64,000 nt of DNA from Xestospongia bergquistia. Lineage: Eukaryota; Porifera; Demospongiae; Haplosclerida; Petrosiidae. The stretch spans positions 13,964,849 through 14,028,848 of the forward strand of contig OZ014412.1 in the NCBI GenBank assembly GCA_963965975.1. The letters are read 5' to 3'. Positions within the stretch are counted from its first letter, which is position 1. Every line of letters begins with the position of its first letter. The position numbers and the translations under genes are program-made. Below the pieces are notes generated by a model. It was given only the letters and a program-made list of their open reading frames with translations. It was not told the origin of the DNA and did no database searches. Below are positions 1-12,610 of the stretch, in pieces.

Positions 1-3000
1 CTATAGTCTATTTATTTTTGACCACTGAAGCCAAATTTGTGTATTTGTCCTTCTATTGATTATTAAATGTTATTAGTAGCTGTGGTAGAATTGTTAACAG
101 TATTCATTACAATTACCTACATTGTTACCTAATGAATATTATTAAAAAATAATTAACAAGTCAAGTCATTAATTTTGATTATATATCTACATATTCATAA
201 ATATTATATTATTCTCTTCATCATCAATCCATTATAAGTGTTTTATCAACAGAAGTCACAATGTACTATTGATACTACTGATATTAAAAAAGGACTGGTT
301 CCTTTAAGATACATACAGTTTACAAAGGTATTGTAATCCATTTATCTACTTCATCTATCTATGTCTCTTTTTATACTAATTGGTAGTATATGTCTATATT
401 TATAAACATCATTAATTCGTTTATCCATTTATTCGTCCATTTTATCTGCTGTTAATCCTTTGTAGCTATGGTAACTTGAATGTCTTTGAATTAGTAAGGA
501 CATGAATTAAAATAATCTATTGTTATGATATCAAGACTATATAGCATTCATTATAGTTAGGTCAATGACATTTTTAGTGATAACTCTAAGTACTGGACTA
601 ATGTAGATACCTATAGAATTGTGTAATTGCATTTGTCAATAATCAAAAGACCTGTTTACATAGTACATTGTACAAGTACCTCAATACTGGCTTTATCATA
701 GTTAAAATAGATAGTTTGTTAACTTATGGTAGACTTGAGTATACAAGCTGGTTATCAAGTTTGTTAGCTCAGCATGTAGACTTGTAAACTAGGTGTAGAA
801 TTAGACTTAATTACAATCCTTGTATACAAATGTTGTTAATACCAAATAAACAAACTGGTAAATGTATTTGTTTATTCAAATGTTTATTCCTGTCTGTGTC
901 ATAGGTTTCTTGTCAGCTCAAATTTGAATATTTGGCAGCAGTCGAATAGTTCTTGAACTCATCATAACTTCTTGCAATTTTTCTTATTTCGTTTCTTTTT
1001 ATTTTTATTTTTGAAGTTCAACTTTTTGAAAAAAGTGTCATGTTATAATAAAATAAATTCTTAAAACAGCAAACTATTATTACAACAATAATGTGTTATT
1101 GTAACCTTTACATGTCACAACAGTGTCATGTAAAAGCAAAACATGTAAACTGACAATTATAACCTGAAACTTTGTTTTATGTTCACTTGGAACAATGTGC
1201 TTTTATCTATAGCATTAAAATTCAGCATAACAAATTATTATTATAATAGTTAATACGTTCATATAAGCATGAGGTTAAAATAGCATTATCTCAATTTAAC
1301 ATTATATGTTAACTCAGTAATGATTCTTTTGTTGAAATAGTTATGCGATTGAATCCTTCACTCAGATGAGCAATGACTTTTATTGATGAATGTTCATTAA
1401 AAATTGATGGTTGTTTAGTACAAATCTTTAAAAATGGATCAACTGGAAGGCACATATCAAACAATAATATTATTGAAGAGGAATCAACATTTTTAAAATG
1501 AATAATATAAAATTAATGTAATAACTATAAATATTATCTTTCAAATAAAATGTTACATAAAGTTATCACCACATTACAAAAGTATAAAATAGTTATGAAT
1601 TAACATTACTTCGAACAGCAATGTACAGTTGTCAATCACCAATATATTTATAGATAGGAGAAGAAAATGCATATTTATTACAAAGTGAAGATAACATTAC
1701 AAGAAAATAAGAACAGGAATGAGAAATTTAATAAACATGTAAATAATTGTTACTACCTACTGATCTATACCTTTCAACTTCAAAAAAAACATTTTATTAC
1801 AAGAAGATCCTAAATTTTTTTAAAAATCAAGTAAATTATTGTCTAGCTATCCACAGTGAATAAATTGCTCCATAAATACCTATCAAATTTGGTTCAAATG
1901 ATGAGTAATCAAAAATAACATCTACCTAATGAAAATTACAATCAGTGTTAATCCAAGAAAGTATAAGTATTGACCTCTAACAATAATAGAATAAGTGAAA
2001 CTAGTTAAGTATCTTCACATTATTTCACTGAATGCAGCAACAAAAAGGTACATGTAAAAATTGCCTAGAGATAAATAAAACAAAATTAATGTTGATTTTC
2101 CAACAAAGAAAGAATATTCAGACATAATGGACCATCAGTTAAACAAACTGATCCTTCAGTTTTACCTGTATAAACAACATAATATATTTATATTAAAAAT
2201 GCTTAGTTAAAAGTAAATTGAAGTGGACTGGTAAAGTTTGTTTGTATATATCAAACATTCAGTAAATAATTATATAACAAAGATTAGAGTGTACTATATA
2301 CAATAAAATGTACATTCAATAGTGTAAATATTGAACTGTTGTGATGTGTAATAAATAATATTTATATATATGTCCACCTTCCAAGACTTTTTATAAAAAG
2401 AACTTTTCCTACAGTTACCAATACAGAAGATTTGGAGCATTCTTTCACAACATTTTAAAACAATTACCAATTTGTGGAAATCTGTTAAAATATAAATGCT
2501 TTGCTCATATTTGCATACACCAGCTAAAAAGCAATGATCCTACTGTACATAACAAGAAAAGTAATACTTATGTCATAATTGGAAGTGCTTGTGAGATCAA
2601 GAATAGTATAATTAACTTACTGTGAACACAGCCAATATAGTCATTCACAAAACTGTTCTTGGTCTCATTTTTAGAGGTTATGTGTCCCTAATTCGGGTAC
2701 ATAGAGTTACTAACATTATAAGTAATTAATGGAAGTGAATCATTTAGTGGAATTTTGGTGTGAAAGATACATCAAAATCATGTGGTGGTCTATTTCTACG
2801 CTCTACCATATATAAAGTGCATATATAAATTATTGAAAAAGTCTAATATGAAAAAACTTTGTGCCATATAATTCCTAACTATCAATTTCGTTTCCACTAA
2901 GAGGACTCTTTATGACAAGACATGAATCACATTTGTGGTAAGTGTTACTTTAAAACTTGAAAATAGTGAATTTTATTGAGTGGGCTTGGGGTTTTAAGCT

Positions 3001-4904
3001 GTCTCTCACTGAGCCATCCAATTAGCAGTGGTAACAGTATCATGCAGTAGAAGAACAAACATAAAAGTCTTCTTCTTTAAATGTAAAGAAATCAAAACTT
3101 AATTCATTAAACAAACATAACCAAACAACATATACTTACTTTCAAGTGAACATCTGTAAGCTGTTACAACCTACGTAATCCGAATGCATAGAACAAGTAA
3201 GGGAATTGAGTATTAAGATTCACCTCATTCAATATTTCTTGGTTTTGTAATGAAGTTTTAAGGCCTTCTAAAAGTGGTATATACTGATATCCAGCTGGTT
3301 TATCACAAAAATGTCTCTCTATCACTACCTAGCTGAATATAAAGTAGTACCCTATATCTTTGTTTGAAGTTTTTGTAGTATGAAAAGATATAGTTGCATT
3401 ACTCTATAACTTACCATAAAACCAAAATGTTCTTGACAAAACTTGTACTGTAGACTCTCAGTACCAAGTTTAGTAAAGTGATCAGTACAGTTAAAACATT
3501 CGGAAATATCAAGTATAAATACTTTCTCTCTAATCTTTCTTTCAAATTTGCCTTCATGTTTTCAAACAATAACCTAGCATTTCTTTGATCTGCCCAATAG
3601 CATGATCTAGTGCTGCTTGATTAACAGAGTGTCATTCCTTTTGTGCCAAAAGAAGAGTGCAGTTGATCTTTGCAGCGTAAATTTTGGTCCATATCTCTAC
3701 ATATGTTGTTCTCTTGTTGAAGGAAATAGTAATTGGCTTCATAACGTTCAATAGAACTCATATCTTGTACACCAATATATTCAGAATTAGTTCTTGCAAG
3801 GGAATGAGTAAGATCTAGATCATGAGTGGGATGATTTCTAGACATATGACTGCTGATTGATAAAAACGTTTGAAACATTCAGTTGCAATCATCCAAAGGA
3901 CAGTTGAAGGAGAAATTTGGAGAGTAATGGGATTCAAAAGTGTGATGTAAAACACTTTAACTTGCCACAACAAAATGCACAAAAAAGTTCAACAGAACAA
4001 GGATACATCACTCATTCACATGATCTACCTGACTCTGCCTCCTTGAGCATGCAGATTTAGAGAAAACAGCACCATTGAATGTTATTTTGTGGTAAATGAA
4101 AAAGTCGGTGAATGGTTAAGAGAGAGAAATTTTGATAATAATTTATGTCAGCAGGTTTTTATTGGTGAGAATTTCTTATATCCATATATATGCAAGTACT
4201 TCTTTGTGAAGTAATGAATAGGGAGGTTGAAGTGCAATTGTTCATTAATCAGATTGCTCGAAAGACTTTTTGTCCCTACATATGGAAAAAGAGTAAATGT
4301 TTATAATGCTATCAAAATACAAATTGGAAGTAAATTCTTTTGTCATAGCACAGTGAGAACCTATCCATTATAGGATGAGAAACAAAGGAAGGAACAAGTC
4401 CTTCTGATATTCCTTTAAGCCCCATTGAATCTCCAATAAGTTTTAGCTGTAACGTAGTAATTGAATTTATGTGGTATTATCATTAATTATATATAGTTAT
4501 GTCTGCATGATAAAGGGGGGGATATAAATATTCATTTTATTATTTTCAGTGTACATAATGTGAAATTGACTACATGTTTGCTATTATATTAGTGTCATAA
4601 TAGTAATTCATCATTAGAGACAAGTAGAAAGGTATTATGATGTTAAAAGATTAATAATTATACTTTTGTTAAAATTTTATTCGACAGAGAGGATATCTAC
4701 CTCTCTTTCAAATTCAATTAGTACTGTATATACTGCTAGACTAAATATTAGGAGTCCTGATGTAAAAAGTCAAAATTAAGACGAAAGCAACCTTTACAAG
4801 ACGTTGGTTTGTACTAATGAATGCATTTTTTATGTAAAATCTTTTAAAGGTACCTAATCCATTTCCCGTACCTGTTTTCCATCAAAGAACTGAAACTAAT
4901 TTTT
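1..4904. other. AT-rich stretch without recognised gene
   Basis: I see no protein-like frame, repeat array or RNA gene here. The longest open frame (3621-3878, minus, 85 codons) has no recognisable motif and no splice context that supports it. The stretch ends at the left target-site duplication of the first piggyBac copy. It could be intergenic DNA or a long intron of a gene lying to the left. Confidence 0.5.
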
Positions 4905-5195
4905 CTAACCCTTACAGGACCATTGTCACATAAATATTTGTGATGCTACTACAATATGTGTGAGACCAATGTCACAAATATGTGACCAGCAAGTTTGCAT
5001 CCTGTGACCATCGTCACACATTCGCGACAACATAATAATTCGCTATTTTATATTACTTACCTTAGTTTGAACTGTGTATTTATCATTATTGTCGTCATTT
5101 TTAAAAATATTTTCATTAATATTAATTAATAATTATTAATTAATAAACGTGCATAGAGGAGAGGCTGCTTGTATCTATAGCAATCAGTAAACAAT

Positions 5196-6930
5196 ATGGC
5201 ATGCAGAATTACAACTGAGCAAATTCTGTAAATGTTGGATGAAGACCTAGATGTAGGACTAAACATGGAATGTGGAGAAGATGAAGAAACTGACAGTGAT
5301 GTAGATAATGTGTATTTGGAAGAGAAACACAATGAAACACTGAATTAGATAATAGTTTTGGTGAACATAGTGGATACAATAGTAGCAATAATGAAGCTGG
5401 TAATATTGAGAATGACACTGGCAATAGTTATGAGCAATCATGTATTAGAGGGTGTGGTGAACGTGGTACAATTAGAAGACGAACAGGACGTGGTACTGTT
5501 AGAGGTCGTGGTATAGTTGATAGAAGTCATGGTATGGTTAGAGGAAGTGGCACTGATCGACAAAGTAGTTTTGATACTAGTAGAGGAGATGTAGATCCTA
5601 GAGGAAGATGTAGTGCAACTGGTGGGCATGGTTACGAGTACGTGGTAAAAGACAATCCACAACACAAGATATGAATTTTGATTTGACAGTAATTTCTTCA
5701 GGTTAGATTTTATTTCCTAACAAAATGTATATTATGATTACAGACTATGCAGAATCAAGTAACGATAGCAATACCTTACAAGATGAAACTTGTAGCAGCA
5801 CTGTGAATTGATCACCACTAACTTCCCTTTCTTTCATTCTGTATTTTCCAGAAACAGATTTTTTCAAATATATGGCATGTTGCATGTTGGAGAAATAGAC
5901 AGTAGCACAAAAAAGGGAAAATCATTCTATGGTAAAGAAACAGAGCTAGGTAGAGAGAATTTACAATACAATACTAGAGTTGTTCTAACCCTTTTAGACG
6001 ACCTTCATCATAAGGGTCATGATCTATACGTAGATAGATTTTATAGTGGTTCTCAGCTTGCTATGGAGTTGGACACTATTGGAGTTACAGTAACAGGTAG
6101 CTTATCTATAATCTTACCAAATATACTATTTGTTTCAATTAGGTACAATAGAAAAGGACTTCCACTGGTAGTGAAATCAAAGGCCAAGAAAGCAAGGGGT
6201 ACAGTAGAAGCGTATCATTCAGGCTAAATTTTGTGCCTGTCCTGGACTGACAAACGCAAAGTACTAATGCTGCCTACAAAACATAAAGCAGGAATGATGC
6301 AAGTTCAGTCCCAATAAGTTGTAAGTATTATATACAATTGTTATATATTATATATAATTGCTGTTATTATTATTATTATTATTATTATATTATTTTATTA
6401 TTGTTTTGTATACTTACTAGGCGTACTTCTAAATTTCAGGAAATTTCAATAGTGGTAGTTGACTATAACAATCACATACTGGGTGTAAATAAACTGGGTC
6501 AGTTGGTGTCTTACTATAGTTTCCTGCATAAATCACTGAAGTGGTGGTGTAAACTATATTTTTGGATGTTGGAAGTTGTTGTAGTAAATTCATATATCAT
6601 TTACAAGGAACACATCACACAACATCACTTACAACCATTATCTTACCTTGCATATAGAAGAAATTAATTGAAGCACTCTCTGAAGACCAAAGAGAAACAT
6701 GTATAGATATTTACACACACCGATCCATTCAACAGCAGTAACGTCTGCAAGATTCTAAACATTTCATGAGAAAGGTACCCAAAAGAAGAGATTGTGTAAT
6801 ATGTAGAGACAGAAAATCAGGTTCAAGACAGTTAACACTGTATGTTTGTATAACGTGTACTAACAATCCACCACTCTGTCCTACTCCTTGTTTTGAGACT
6901 TATCATACACAAAAAAGATTATAATTACCC
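5196..6930 (+). pseudogene. piggyBac transposase, decayed
   Basis: Pieces of a piggyBac (PGBD-like) transposase follow one another in order. An acidic N-terminus starts at the ATG at 5196 and is cut by stops, followed by an arginine-glycine-rich stretch at about 5445-5640. At 5808-6227 are SRNRF and MLH motifs and then DLYVDRFYSG. A WTDKR-type strand is near 6240. At 6440-6610 are the DYN...GVNK.GQL..YYSF and KWW motifs. A C-terminal cysteine finger lies at 6779-6898 (CVIC, CITC, CPTPC and a final H). The central stretch that normally carries the first catalytic aspartate (SIDE motif) is missing between the MLH motif and FYGKE, so the copy cannot encode active transposase. Confidence 0.85.
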
Positions 6931-7192
6931 AATTGCTTATAGTTTACTCATTTATAACTTACAGTATTCAATATTCATTTATACAATGTGTAAAAACACC
7001 AGTATTATATTGTTCTATTGTGTAGATAACAAACCACAACTTATTGTCCTTATCTGTCACTTAGGTCACTATATAATAATAAAATAATAAAAAATGATAA
7101 TAATACTTACTTGTTGATAGTGACATCCATGAAAAAGTGAGCTGTACGAACTTTAGAATTTTTAGCTGATATTATACTAAATAATAAACACA

Positions 7193-7560
7193 ATAAATAA
7201 AATTGTGCATCTTACCTTTGATAGTAGAAGACACATAGAAAACGAGAAAACTAACAATAGGATATAAAACGTGGAGTTATATTATAAAAAATGGTCAAAA
7301 TAAATCAAATTGCGCAACTTACTTTTGTCAGCAGAAGACACTAAGAACATGATAAAACTAATATGGAGCAACAGTAAGATACAAATAACCACAATAGGAG
7401 AGAAACGGGGCGTTTATGTTGATAATATATGAATAAACCAAATAAATGAAATGGCCTAACTTACTTTTGACAGTAGAAGACACTAAAGACATAGGAAAAC
7501 TACTTTGAAGCAACAGTTAAGTCAGAAATCTCCACAACAGGAGAGAAATCCACGCGCTAA
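7193..7560. repeat. three imperfect subterminal repeats of piggyBac copy 1
   Basis: Three units of roughly 120-130 bp follow each other. Each holds a core like 'cttac.tttga.agtagaagacac', then a run ending near 'acaataggagagaaa'. The first unit (about 7193-7315) is the most divergent. They sit between the transposase finger and the right terminus, where transposase-binding subterminal repeats often lie. The binding role is inference. Confidence 0.6.
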
Positions 7561-7648
7561 CTACGTGATCTCAAACAAATGTCAATGAAATAATTGCTCA
7601 CTCTTTAATTAGAAAACAACAATTAATTAATGGTTCTTTAAGGGCTAA

Positions 7649-9164
7649 TGTCTCTTGGCCGATGATGATAGAAAATTAATAGTGAGAGTACTGGTAACAA
7701 TGCTCTGTTCCTTTGCGCAATGACAATCAATGTGCTATTGTAAAGTTGTTGCTACTTGCCTCATCAAGAGCCACAAATTTCTAAAGGAAAATGGCAGTCA
7801 CATATCCATGTATGTACATGTTATTTGATATGCTTAGTCTCCTTCTTTCTCTGTTCTTCACCTGACTATAATAGGAGTCATGGACCCAGTTTATTTATAC
7901 CCTATGTAAAAATATGAATCATGCGTGGGCAGCCATCAACTTCTAACTCAGTGCCACCGATTCTAAAGAAACTCAAAAGTAATAATAATGAAAAACATAC
8001 TTATGCCTCCATTTTTTGGAGAGGGGAAAAGTGAAGTATCGAAAAAAAGAAAAAAAAAAGTGTTATTACAACAAGAACATAAAGGTTGATTTAACAATCA
8101 CTGATTCACTATACTTTTCTAAACACATGACAATAGATTTTGAATTATACTGTGATAATAATGGAAATAATATCAGAGTATCCTCACCTTTCTAAACCTG
8201 TTGTTGTGAGTGTATATCATAATGTGTGGTCTGTAGTGTAGTGAGTGTTTCATCCTGAACATAGCTTACATTTGAGTTGGACTTAACTATGAATGTAACC
8301 TCATCATATGAAACATTTCAATGAGTGGGAATGTGTCATTATCAAGTATGATACAGCTAGCAAACCTTTACCTAATGAGCTATATCAATATCTTTCTGAT
8401 TCTGTTGATGGTGTTTTCATTATTCATGTAACATATCACTGTAGATGAAAAAACTTTGCTTGTACTTCGATTGCTAACATATTTCTTGGCTGCAAAACTT
8501 AGGAAGAAAAGCAGTAATTTATGGATTATTGTGTAATCTCTTGTATTTTTATTTTAACTCTGATTAATGACTTCCTATAAGCAGTACAAATTCTTTAATG
8601 CATGCTAACAAGTAGCAAAAACCTCATTATAACACCATCTAAATGTTTTGTACTTGCATACATCACATAATTCCTAAATAATACATACACTGACTATTAA
8701 AACATGGTGTTACGTAAACACCATCGTGTTTGTAACTTACACCATATTGGTGTATTCACATTGCATCATGTGTTATCCATAATTATTGTAATTTATGCAA
8801 TAGAGTGATATCATAATTACAACACATTTTAAATTAAATGAAGAAATAAATAGGCTGGGTTTATATTGATGATATTTAAATGATTTTAAGCATGGCTAGT
8901 CGAGTTTGTCAGTTGTGCAGTGATTTAGTGTAAACAAAAAGAGCGTCAAACTTGTTCAGTGCTGTTGGGATACAAAACCACACTAAGACATCTTTTCCGT
9001 TATATATAGCTTCAATGGACAAGAGTTGCTCTTTTTAGAAGATAAATTTGGCCTTCCTAGCTGCTTTAGAGCTAAGAGTAGAGCAGCAGGAAAGTTTCTA
9101 TCAGTAGTTTGACATTGCGAATTTTGACGTCATAGTCGACGGAGGATTCCTAAAGTATACTATT
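7649..9164. other. no gene recognised
   Basis: AT-rich sequence with no protein-like frame. It includes the CACTG/GGTGT fold-back remnant listed separately at 8688-8775. Nothing else stands out. Confidence 0.4.
8688..8775 (+). mobile_element. CACTA-type transposon left-end remnant
   Basis: Starts CACTGACTATTAAAACA and continues with nested GGTGT...ACACC fold-backs, including ACACCATATTGGTGT. The same succession (CACTG, TTAAAACA, GGTGT...ACACC, and the same ACACCATATTGGTGT hairpin) occurs at the left end of the large element at 60099, in the same orientation. I infer a solo end or a short non-autonomous relative; no right end was found. Confidence 0.5.
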
Positions 9165-9270
9165 TTCCAAGTATAATAACTAATATACTAGGATACTAAC
9201 TAATATACCAGTATACTAACTTGTGTACCGGTATACTAACTAATATACTAGTATAAAACTATATACCAGA
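9165..9270. repeat. short AT-rich tandem repeat
   Basis: About five imperfect copies of a 19-21 bp unit resembling 'gtatactaactaatatac'. Simple local duplication; no function inferred. Confidence 0.65.
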
Positions 9271-9890
9271 CTATTTTATATATTGTACTTCTCTCTATTA
9301 GATGTTCACTTCTGGCGTAGTCATAAATGTCTTGAAGGTCTTTCTGTTCGCTCTGTTTTGTTTTGCAATGTCTTCCAATCTTTTATTGTTCTTCTTTATA
9401 TTCTTGACAATGAGACTGATTTTGTTGTCATTATTTCTGTTTTTGTGGTATTGTTAATTGACTTTTGGAAAGTCACTAAGGTTGTAGAAATTAAAGTGAA
9501 TCAAATTGAGGAGGTCCCTTTCAAAACTGTTTTATCATTCTCTCTGAAAAAACTACTGACTCAAACATAAGAATCTCATGATAGTCATGATAGTGACATG
9601 CTTAATAGATGGCTTGCATTATATAGAGAGTTTACAGTAATGATGCTGAGTCAATGAGTTGAGTCAATTACTTTTGTCTTGGTCCCATAGGCAAGAATCC
9701 ACACAAGGTCGGTTATTTTCCCAGCTTGTAGATCAAGACATCTTGTACAGTATGTAAAAATAATATTAATGAATTATTAAAATAGTTGTCAGATCTTGTT
9801 GATGACCTTTGACCTCTTGTCATTTGAAATGTTACTTTACATTTGTCATTTACTCCATTGTCATTCTTTCAATTTCAACTCTATGCATCC

Positions 9891-9965
9891 ATGATGATGG
9901 ACAATCCTTGGGGACAATGGATGGGTCATCCTGATCCCTTGGATGAAGAACAGGGCTTAGTCAAA
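9891..9965 (+). CDS. possible first coding exon (24-25 codons)
   Basis: Three ATG codons in a row open a short frame whose product begins MMMDNPWGQWMGHPDPLDEE and runs to ...GLVK, where it meets a strong donor (AAA|GTAAGC) at 9966. Its composition is protein-like and less AT-biased than the surroundings. I found no following exon on this strand and do not recognise the peptide, so chance is quite possible. Confidence 0.25.
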
Positions 9966-9969
9966 GTAA

Positions 9970-10195
9970 GCATCCATTGATAATGCCTCATCATGCATCC
10001 GTTGCAGTACATCATGTTTCAATTAGACCTCATAGTTCATCCATTGTAGTTTACCATACATCTATTACACCTTATCTTTCTTCTATTGTAATTACTAATA
10101 CATCCTTATGTTATAATAAATCATTTATCTTTTGGACTCCATCATGTATCCATTGCACCTCCTCATGTATCCATTCAACTTCATGCATCTATTAA
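9970..10195. repeat. degenerate CATCCATTG minisatellite
   Basis: Repeated variants of CATCATG(C/T)ATCCATTG, with a unit of about 25-33 bp, spread across some 220 bp. This explains the 72-codon frame at 9977-10195, which I do not regard as a gene. Confidence 0.5.
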
Positions 10196-12610
10196 TATTT
10201 TTATTCCATTTAGGAGACATTATTGTAAAGTAATACCTACTTATTAGGCCTAACTATTATAGTTAGCATCATACACTTCATTTGAAATATTGGCATTCAA
10301 AAAATTAATGGTAACGAGTGATGTTATCAATTATTTAAATTTTATTCATGTATAAAATGTACAGAGTTGTTTTAACTTGATATGATAAATGACTCCTTGA
10401 GATATTTATCATTATTAGTAAATCATTAAAATCAAGATGTGAAATAATGTTAGGAACTAAACAGTGTATACTGAATGACAACAGGCATTGTTCTAATGTG
10501 ATGTGGTTGGAATGAAAAAAGGTTGTTGTATTTGAGAGTGGATTTCACTGAGGACATTTAAACAACAAAACAATGATAACGATAATTAAATTCTAATGTG
10601 TTTAAAACTTGCACTTCAAAATAAACTTCATTGTAATTAATGACAAATATATTGAGCAGCTTCCCAAACACAGGTTAATCTGTGTCCATCTTCACCACCA
10701 AGGCACAACATTTCTTGTACAATGTGTCATCAATGGACACCCATGCAACCCTGTAATAAAGAATCACAAAATAACCTTATAAGTACTTCTAAATTTACAA
10801 CAACAAATATAGCTAGTCTCATAGCCAATTGCAAGTCACTTGCTAAGAAGGGAGGGTTTAGTGATTGAATGTTTAAAATTGTAATACTTTCAGATAGGGT
10901 TATTCTCAGAAATTTGTTCAATAGCGGAAATATTTAAACAACAAGAAAGAATTTTCAGCATCAGACTGGCTCCAAGAATTCACTGATAAAATATATATAT
11001 TATATCTTCATTAAAATTGATGTAATTCAGCATGCTATGAAGGCTGTAACAGGTAAAGGTAAATATTTATTTCATAAGACAGTCAAAATTACTTGATCAT
11101 GAATGTGTTCTCTACTCTGCATCTAAGCAGTTTGGACTGCTTCTTCTAGCATTGTTATTTAGTTTATGTCATGTTCTCATTTGCTTTGAGTGTGTCCATA
11201 TATGGTTTCTACATAGAATTGATATTAGCAATGAAATCAACATACACTTAATTGTACCAATTTAAAAGTAATGTAATTCCATATCTTTCTATTGTTATGT
11301 TATACATCTTGGTACCTTACTGATAGAATTTGTTGACAAAAACAACAACAAGCCACATATTTTGATGTTTGTAAATTGTGATAAGGATACTCTCCCTCAA
11401 TTTTATTGTTGTAGAACATGACATACTTATGGAATATTGAAACTTCCCTAATTAGAGTTGATATCAGGTGATATAGAGCATTATAATGCTCTATATCACC
11501 TGATATCAACTCATTATATCTTTAACATTTCATATAATGTGACAGTCAAGGATGTTCTGTTCTTTACACAAACAAATAATGATGATTTTGATGATAAAAG
11601 TTTTAAAAGTCTGCTGTTTACCTGTATCTGTATTGAATGGACTAACATGTTTTCCTTCTATGTCATTTAATTAGATACATTTTCTTAAATCATTTACCTT
11701 CTCTCTAGACATAAGCACATAATTATAAATTGATGAGTTTTCTTTTTTGGATCATCATTCATGTTTACTTTTATATTTATTAAGTTTATTATTAGATTTA
11801 TTCCTGTTATTTTAACAGACTATTTTTCAATATAATAGAACACGACTTTGTCATAACAACAATACTTTTCTGAGGTTTTGCTTTTCAATATAATGTGAGA
11901 GGTTTGTGTCATGACAACAATATTGTTTTGGCAATGTTATAACAACAAAATTTTTTCTGTTTTATCAACAATTTTTGTATTGTTATGTCAAATACATCAA
12001 TATAAGACTTTAACAGAGATTTTATCAGTGTTCTTCATTCTACATTGTATGCTTAAACTATAATTAGATGGACGATTAGCCACTAAACCAAACACCATCC
12101 TCTCTTCAGATACAAGTTGACACAATGATTCATTATTATGCTCTGGATGACTACAGAGATAAACAATGAGAATAAAAACAATAGTGGTAACTTTGATAAT
12201 GATACAATAGGTAATTAATACTATACAGTATGACTTACCATACTATCCTGAGTTGGGTTTTGAAATGATGTTACATACAATGGACCTAATAGAAAGATGT
12301 GATGAACAGAAAGATGTGGGAGTGGCTCATCAAATAAGTAAGACGGGCCAAGACGATAGACAAGAGGGCTTATGTATCCATTATCAACATGAGTACCAAT
12401 GTGAGCATTAATTAGATAGGGTGAGACTTCAGATGGAAAGGGCAGGAACTGAGTGGAGACTGCCAGTGGTAAAGGATGGAGGTAGGGAAGCTAAAGGGAG
12501 TAACAATTCAATTACATCATATACATGATATGCATAATAAACAAAAATTACAAAACATGTCTACTTGTACAGTAAAAACAGTAGAGGCTAGAGGAATAAA
12601 CAACCTTGTT
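10196..12610. other. no gene recognised; contains a long palindrome
   Basis: No convincing exon. A short acceptor-led minus-strand frame at about 10751-10676 is too short to identify. The perfect palindrome at 11455-11512 is listed separately. Confidence 0.4.
11455..11512. repeat. 58-bp perfect palindrome
   Basis: The 29-bp arms GAGTTGATATCAGGTGATAT...TTA and their exact reverse complement meet with no spacer, the centre lying between 11483 and 11484. The bases just outside do not pair, so the boundary is sharp. Because it reads the same on both strands, it makes overlapping frames with the same start (MISGDIEHYNALYH) on both strands. Spacerless palindromes of this length are usually unstable in replication, so it may be recent or an assembly fold-back. 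Confidence 0.9.

Larger units (their letters stand above)
4909..7644 (+). mobile_element. piggyBac-family DNA transposon, copy 1
   Basis: The left end reads CCCTTACAGGACC and the right end is the imperfect inverse GGTTCTTTAAGGG, the family's usual CCCTT-type terminus. Both sides are flanked by CTAA (4905-4908 and 7645-7648), which I read as the target-site duplication. The canonical piggyBac duplication is TTAA, so CTAA is unusual. The element is about 2.7 kb, a normal size for an autonomous member. Between the ends lie a decayed transposase gene (5196-6930, plus strand) and three imperfect subterminal repeats (7193-7560). The right end is the weaker match; the shared CTAA is what supports it. 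Confidence 0.75.

Noticed and set aside
5126-5665. Minus-strand Ser/Thr-rich frames
   Set aside because: Antisense shadows of the Arg-Gly-rich piggyBac N-terminal region.
9283-9570. Plus-strand 95-codon frame
   Set aside because: Hydrophobic AT-driven peptide with no motif or splice support.
10676-10751. Short minus-strand exon-like stretch after an acceptor (peptide ..WVSIDDTLYKKCCALVV..)
   Set aside because: Too short to identify and does not match the next expected WDFY3 exon; could be chance.
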